Shown here piece by piece: positions 59,781 to 64,000 of a stretch of DNA of 64,000 bases (positions are counted from its first letter, which is position 1; each line of letters begins with the position of its first letter). The position numbers were made by a program, and so were the translations under genes. The notes beneath the pieces were generated by a model. That model saw only the letters and a program-made list of their open reading frames with translations, made no database searches and was not told the origin of the DNA. Origin of the DNA: Eutypella sp. D-1 (lineage: Eukaryota > Ascomycota > Sordariomycetes > Xylariales > Diatrypaceae); NCBI GenBank assembly GCA_023313575.1, contig JAJTTP010000002.1:1922001-1986000 (forward strand). Reading direction: 5' to 3'.

Positions 59781-61484
59781 TTACTTCGGTTGCCCCCCTC
59801 CCCTCTTATAGCATATGTCGAAGCGGTCGGGGAACAGGATTCCGTTGGCGAGCGCGACGACCTCCCTCTCGACCCGCGACGATGCCCCCCGCTCGTCGAA
59901 TGCTAGGAGCCCCATGGCACGCAGCCCCTCCTCGCCGCCCGCGTCGTTGATATCCTGGACCCCGGGTCGGCCTAGGTGGATGCTCTCCACGCCACCCCCG
60001 ATGCCAACACCGACACCCCCCGCACCCCCCGCGCCACCACCGCCGCCGCCGCCACCGCCAAAATCCGGCGCCAGCTGCCCGAGCAGGAATGCGCGGCGCT
60101 GGCGCGCCAGGTACAGAGCGTTGGTGGTGGTGAGGGGGCAGGCGGGGACGTAGAGGGCGGTGGCGTCGGAAGGGCCGGCGTGGGCCGGGTCCGCCGCGTG
60201 CACGGCGTCCGGGTGCCAAACGACGTAGTCACCGGGCTCGACGCGGGGCACGGGAACCAGTGTCCGCCGCAGGCGCAGGTGCGGGTGCGCGGCGTCGCTG
60301 AGCTCCTGCGCCCGGCCCGGCACCGCGCCCTGCACCACGCTATCGGGCCGCGCCTGCAGGGCCCAGTTGTCGGCGCGCAGGAACCCGGTGTCGGACTCGT
60401 AGTACTTTGGGTCGTCGGAGTCGTCCGAATCGGAACCGAAATCGTCGGTGTCCGTGCCGTAATTGGGATTAGGTTTCGGTTTGCGTTTCGGTCTGCTCCT
60501 AGAGGGGAATGAGGACGCGGGCCGCACCGGCGAGAAGAACGGCCGTAGGAGCACGTACGCGGTCGCGAGGCGCAGCATGGGGCATACGCGCAGGGAGCCC
60601 TCGCCGGGCGCCGCGGTGCTCAGCGCCAGCCACCCCTGGAACATCCGGAACATGCTGCATGCGCCCGCGCCGTTGTACAGGTCGCTAGTTGCGGCCAGCC
60701 GCGCGTCGGCATCCCAGGGGTCGTGGTCCTCCCAGCGGCCCTCGAAGATCCGACCATATGTGCCCACGCTGCCACCGCTACCGCTACCGCCTCCCCGCCC
60801 GTACCCATCTGACTCCCACCGCTCTACGCTGCCCCCGTCCATGTGCGGCCCCACGCCCATCGACGTGTCGCCCGGCCGGCGTATCCGGAATCGGTCCGCG
60901 TACGAGACTGGATAGTTGGTGCTGACGAGGGCCTCGCTGTCTCCATTACCACCGCCACCACCGCCCGAGCGCCACGCGGCGCGCATGACGAAGCGCTGTG
61001 CCGCTAACATGCGGGAGTCAGCACGCGCGCGGACCTGGCCGGGGCTCCAGTAGAGATCGAACATCTGGGGATCGGCGGCGGGGTACCCCGGGGGCGGGCG
61101 CAACGGGGACTGGGCGATGTACTCGCGTGTCTCCTCGCCCCACGCGGCTGCGACGCCGGGGGGCACCACGCGCCGGATGACGGCGACGCCCCGGCGTCGT
61201 AGGTCCCGTGCGAATGCCGCCGCTCGCGCCGGGTCGTCGATATCTAGGAAGTCGATGGTGGGCACGGCATCCGAGCCGGCAGCCGCGACGCGCGACGCCT
61301 CCGCGCGGAGCTCCCCTAGAAGCCGCCGGAACGAGTCCGCGACCGCCGCCTCGTGGCCTGCGATCAATTTCCGCTTTATCCTGGCGAAGCGCTCCGGGAG
61401 GGGCAAGGGTTCGTCGTCTGAGAGGCCGGTGACCTCGTCGAAGAAGTCGCTGTCGGGGGTGAGAGGCTGCATCGTGTGGAACAT
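59781..61484 (-). CDS. DUF1479-family protein, putative 2-oxoglutarate/Fe(II) oxygenase fold
   Basis: A single uninterrupted exon encodes 567 residues. Family blocks seen in order are FLDIDDPARAAAFARDLRRRGVAVIRRVV, EETREYI, MFDLYWSPGQVRAR, NYPVSYADRFRIRRPGD, GPHMDGGSVERWE, DLYNGAGACSMFRMFQGWL, LRLATAYVLLRPFF and the late YVVWHPDAVHA. The His-x-Asp of GPHMDGG and the His of VVWHPDAVH are placed like the iron ligands of cupin-type dioxygenases, but no activity is established for this family in fungi. Unusual are insertions: a Gly run after MRAAW, a Lys/Arg/Asp/Ser-rich stretch between the RPFF block and the next domain, and a long Gly/Val/Ala run near residue 480-505. Codon third positions are overwhelmingly G or C, far more than in the neighbours. 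The start at 61484 is the first Met; the second, five codons on, is equally possible. Confidence 0.85.
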   Translation of the reverse strand: MFHTMQPLTPDSDFFDEVTGLSDDEPLPLPERFARIKRKLIAGHEAAVADSFRRLLGELRAEASRVAAAGSDAVPTIDFLDIDDPARAAAFARDLRRRGVAVIRRVVPPGVAAAWGEETREYIAQSPLRPPPGYPAADPQMFDLYWSPGQVRARADSRMLAAQRFVMRAAWRSGGGGGGNGDSEALVSTNYPVSYADRFRIRRPGDTSMGVGPHMDGGSVERWESDGYGRGGGSGSGGSVGTYGRIFEGRWEDHDPWDADARLAATSDLYNGAGACSMFRMFQGWLALSTAAPGEGSLRVCPMLRLATAYVLLRPFFSPVRPASSFPSRSRPKRKPKPNPNYGTDTDDFGSDSDDSDDPKYYESDTGFLRADNWALQARPDSVVQGAVPGRAQELSDAAHPHLRLRRTLVPVPRVEPGDYVVWHPDAVHAADPAHAGPSDATALYVPACPLTTTNALYLARQRRAFLLGQLAPDFGGGGGGGGGAGGAGGVGVGIGGGVESIHLGRPGVQDINDAGGEEGLRAMGLLAFDERGASSRVEREVVALANGILFPDRFDICYKRGGGQPK

Positions 61485-62248
61485 GTACAGCTTGTACTAC
61501 ATGTGGTGCTCTGGATGTGGTTTAAAAAAGAGTTTCTGCGGCCTAATCTAGCGCTCCTGGCGTATTTCTAGGTTTGGAAGAACGTCTGCGCGGAGGCAAT
61601 TGCAATACGATCTGAAAGCGCGAGGCGGCCGATCACCCTTTCATACGAATCGAGCATCTTCCAAAGTTATGCACGAGGAAGACAGTGGAAGACAGTAGGA
61701 GAAAGTTCTCGGGGATGACAAGTGAGATGTGCGAACCGGTGGCTCCCTACGGGCAGGCGAAACGATGCAGACTGAAATCTAGCCTCATAGTGTGGATACG
61801 GTTTCAATATCCGGAATGCGCATCCGGGTCGACAAGAGGATATCGTCCCTAGTTATTAGGTTCCATGGAGATAACTATTGAGGCGCGATACTACCGCATC
61901 GATAACGCCAGCCCCGATTGGTCCGATGGGGCACATGGTGCGCGGGCGTTTCCACGGCCCGCCGAGCCGAGCGCAACGTTCTGTTGGCGGCTCGGAGAGT
62001 TTTCAACGACTCCTAGTCGTATCCAAAGCGGGTGCAGCTCCACGAAGGCCTACGTGACCTAGACGATCGCCTTGACCGACCTCCCTGAGCCAGAAAAAGT
62101 TGATGGAAGTGCAATATATACACATATTGCAATCTAGATGAATGCTTATTTTTCCCGCCTAACCAGGTTCTGGCTGTCCTGCCGGCATTCAAATGGGTAG
62201 ATAGGGCGATAGGGCTCATTAGATTGACCGGCCACCACCGATGCCAGC
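61485..62248. other. intergenic, no gene seen
   Basis: Promoter of the DUF1479 gene on its left and 3' flank of the next gene on its right. A 65-residue frame at 61865-62062 lacks supporting features. Confidence 0.5.
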
Positions 62249-63453
62249 TCACTGGGCTTTCCTTCGTTTTGAGCGCCGGACAGGTCCCTGATGTACCTTG
62301 CTATCGGCCGAACTAGCTCTTCGCTTCGCTGGTCCCTTGGACACCTCTGGCTTGGCAGGGTCTGTTTCGGATAGAGATGCAGCTGCCTCCTTGACCGATG
62401 TCGCATTTGGTGCTTCCCGTCGCATCAAAACATATGCAACCTTTTCAACTTCAGTCGCCTTGACCCGCAGGCGCTTGATAATGGATTCTGCGGCCGACAC
62501 CAACTGCGTGTACTCCTTCATATTGTACTTAATGGGAGACTTCTTTGCGTCGCAGCAAAGCCAGTAGAAGGCTTCGTCTGAGAAGAAAATGATGTTCTCT
62601 GGGTCGTGTACAGATAGGAGCAAAGAGGCCGTAGCCGGGCCGATGCCTCGAAGTTTGCTGATAGCGTTGATAGCCTTGAACGCATCCCCTTCGGTCCAGT
62701 ACTGCTCGATGGCCTGCTGGATAACATCCTTGACGGTGTCTTCGTCGTTCGATAACACCAGGTTCATCAGGGTTGGGCGGAATTTACCGTGACGTCTACA
62801 GTTCATTAGATATATGTGGATAGGGTATCACTTTGGCATGAGCTTGTATCAATGTTGAGTGCATAGTGTTCCATCGACAGCGGAGTCTATCGTATGACCT
62901 AGAACATATAGAACGCGGGATATGTCCAGCACGCATCTAGGTATCCGGAGGAACTAACTAGCTCGGGGTTCACGAGTAACAGAGACAATTCTCCAGCATA
63001 CAGATGTGACGGCGAGGGAGTACAGGGAAAGACCTGCAGGCTGGGCGGTCGACCTAAGGAGCTAGGAAATGCACGTATATACTTACAGCTTCCAGTCCAC
63101 GAGGATCTTGACATCGTCGTGGGTCATGGGACGCTTTGGGTGTTCGGACTGTAACTCCGCGACGGCCTTCTCGTATCGAAACTCATCGAGCTGCGGCAGG
63201 GATCTCTGACCGGGCTTGGCTGACGCATAAAATCGATAATTAGCTGCACGTTGTATTTCGTCTGGTTTTCTTTTTTTTTTTTTTTTGGTCGTTCTTTGTC
63301 TTTTTCTTCACACTGGGCATAGGACTCCACGGAGAGTTCTAGTTTACCTGGTTTAACTGTGGACATGGACTCAATGAGCGCGTCGTATTCATCCAGCAAT
63401 TGCCGGAACTCGGCAGCTGAAATGGCCGAGAAAGAGGGTATCACGACAGACAT
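62249..63453 (-). CDS. helix-hairpin-helix nuclear protein, DNA-glycosylase-like
   Basis: Exons (minus) are 63453-63348, 63219-63087 and 62795-62249, giving 261 residues with matching phases. The junctions give TVKPAKPGQRSLPQLDEFRYEKA and DWKLRHGKFRPTLMN. The core LRGIGPATASLLLSVHD is a helix-hairpin-helix with the GIGPxTA glycine turn, followed by FFSDEAFYWLCCD, where an Asp sits near the position of the catalytic Asp in HhH-GPD glycosylases. The lysine of bifunctional glycosylases is not evident. The tail holds two basic clusters (AKRRAS and RRSKRRK), a likely bipartite nuclear signal. Similar small proteins are widespread in ascomycetes without a described role. DNA binding is likely; base excision is only possible. 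Intron 1 (128 bp) contains a 16-A tract and intron 2 is long (291 bp), so either could hide an alternative exon. Confidence 0.8.
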
Positions 63454-64000
63454 GATTCGAACCCGCCGCTCCGAATTTCAGATCGAATAGTTACTACGAA
63501 GATAGACAGCCAATTGAAACCTATTATCTTATGGGTCTTATGCACGTGGTGATCTCGCAACTAACAAGGGCGTTGATAGATTGATCCAACATCAAGGGTC
63601 CTGTACGTACGGGCAGACAGACGGGTTGACGGGGGAGTTGAAGAAGGTTGAGCGGGCTAACAGGTCAACTGCACAGGGGGGAGGAAGATGGTGATAGGAG
63701 ATAATGCCTGGTAGTTTCCCCTTTCGGTATAATGTAAAGCGGCCCGATACCACAATGGTCTATGCATGTGCCCCCACTTTATTCGTGCCACATACCTAGT
63801 AAGTACCCAAGTGCATAGATACCTATACCAATCCTTACCGGACGTTATCAGGACTACTTAGGTACTTAGGTAGGTATATATAAGGGTCTAAATTCCCCCG
63901 AGGAGTTAGATAGGAAGAGGCATTCATATACTATCGAGGTAATGGTACGGACATGTTCTGTTAGAATAGAGAAGAAGTCAGAACCTCGACATCTCAAGAA
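63454..64000. promoter_or_regulatory. promoter side of the HhH gene, spacer to window end
   Basis: No gene was found. It contains repeated ACTTAGGTA and TAGGTATATA words near 63787-63885, as in other spacers. A GGTTCGAATC on the minus strand at about 63457-63466, right at the start codon of the HhH gene, resembles a tRNA B-box but has no A-box partner. Confidence 0.45.

Noticed and set aside
63455..63470. Minus-strand B-box-like GGTTCGAATC
   Set aside because: It overlaps the start codon of the HhH gene and has no A-box or foldable arms.

Overview
This is a chromosomal window from a filamentous ascomycete (Pezizomycotina, most likely Sordariomycetes). The evidence is short 50-75 bp spliceosomal introns with GTRNGT donors and CTAAC-type branch sites, typical fungal families (PTH11/rhodopsin-like membrane protein, LaeA-like methyltransferase, DHA2 transporter, G1 cyclin of the Cln type), and a 14 kb AT-rich block whose mutation pattern is that of repeat-induced point mutation (RIP). 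Gene models were rebuilt by hand from reading frames and splice sites. Every multi-exon model listed closes with consistent intron phases and a total length divisible by three. I saw no transcript or database evidence.

Left arm (1-8,800), accessory and metabolic in flavour. It holds a small secreted protein (57-877), a 266 bp MITE-like element built of GGGTACCC palindromes (1344-1609), a DHA2-type MFS transporter (1898-3702, minus) divergent from a LaeA-like SAM methyltransferase (4508-5469), and a membrane-anchored indoleamine 2,3-dioxygenase-like gene with a GC-AG intron (7236-8795).

AT-rich block (about 8,830-22,745). It is a nest of RIP-degraded LTR retrotransposons. One Ty3/Gypsy element on the plus strand (9430-16266) still shows the ghost of a zinc knuckle, reverse transcriptase, RNase H and integrase. 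Three more LTR copies of the same kind lie to its right, two of them inverted. The block is bracketed by direct repeats exactly 13,238 bp apart.

Centre (23,270-30,646). It holds a thioredoxin-reductase-like flavoprotein with a CxxC motif (minus), a six-exon rhodopsin-domain membrane protein, an orphan membrane-anchor fragment, a degenerate tRNA-like sequence and a zinc-free MDR oxidoreductase.

The most unusual pair (31,003-37,962) is a 1451-residue protein of no family known to me (minus) sharing a 560 bp divergent promoter with a 598-residue protein that carries a retropepsin-like DSGA motif. This is the best candidate for an undescribed system.

Right arm. There is an 18.7 kb gene desert (37,963-56,650), then a Cln/Puc1-type G1 cyclin with a long pyrimidine-rich leader and small upstream ORFs, a very GC-rich DUF1479 protein (minus), and a small helix-hairpin-helix nuclear protein (minus).
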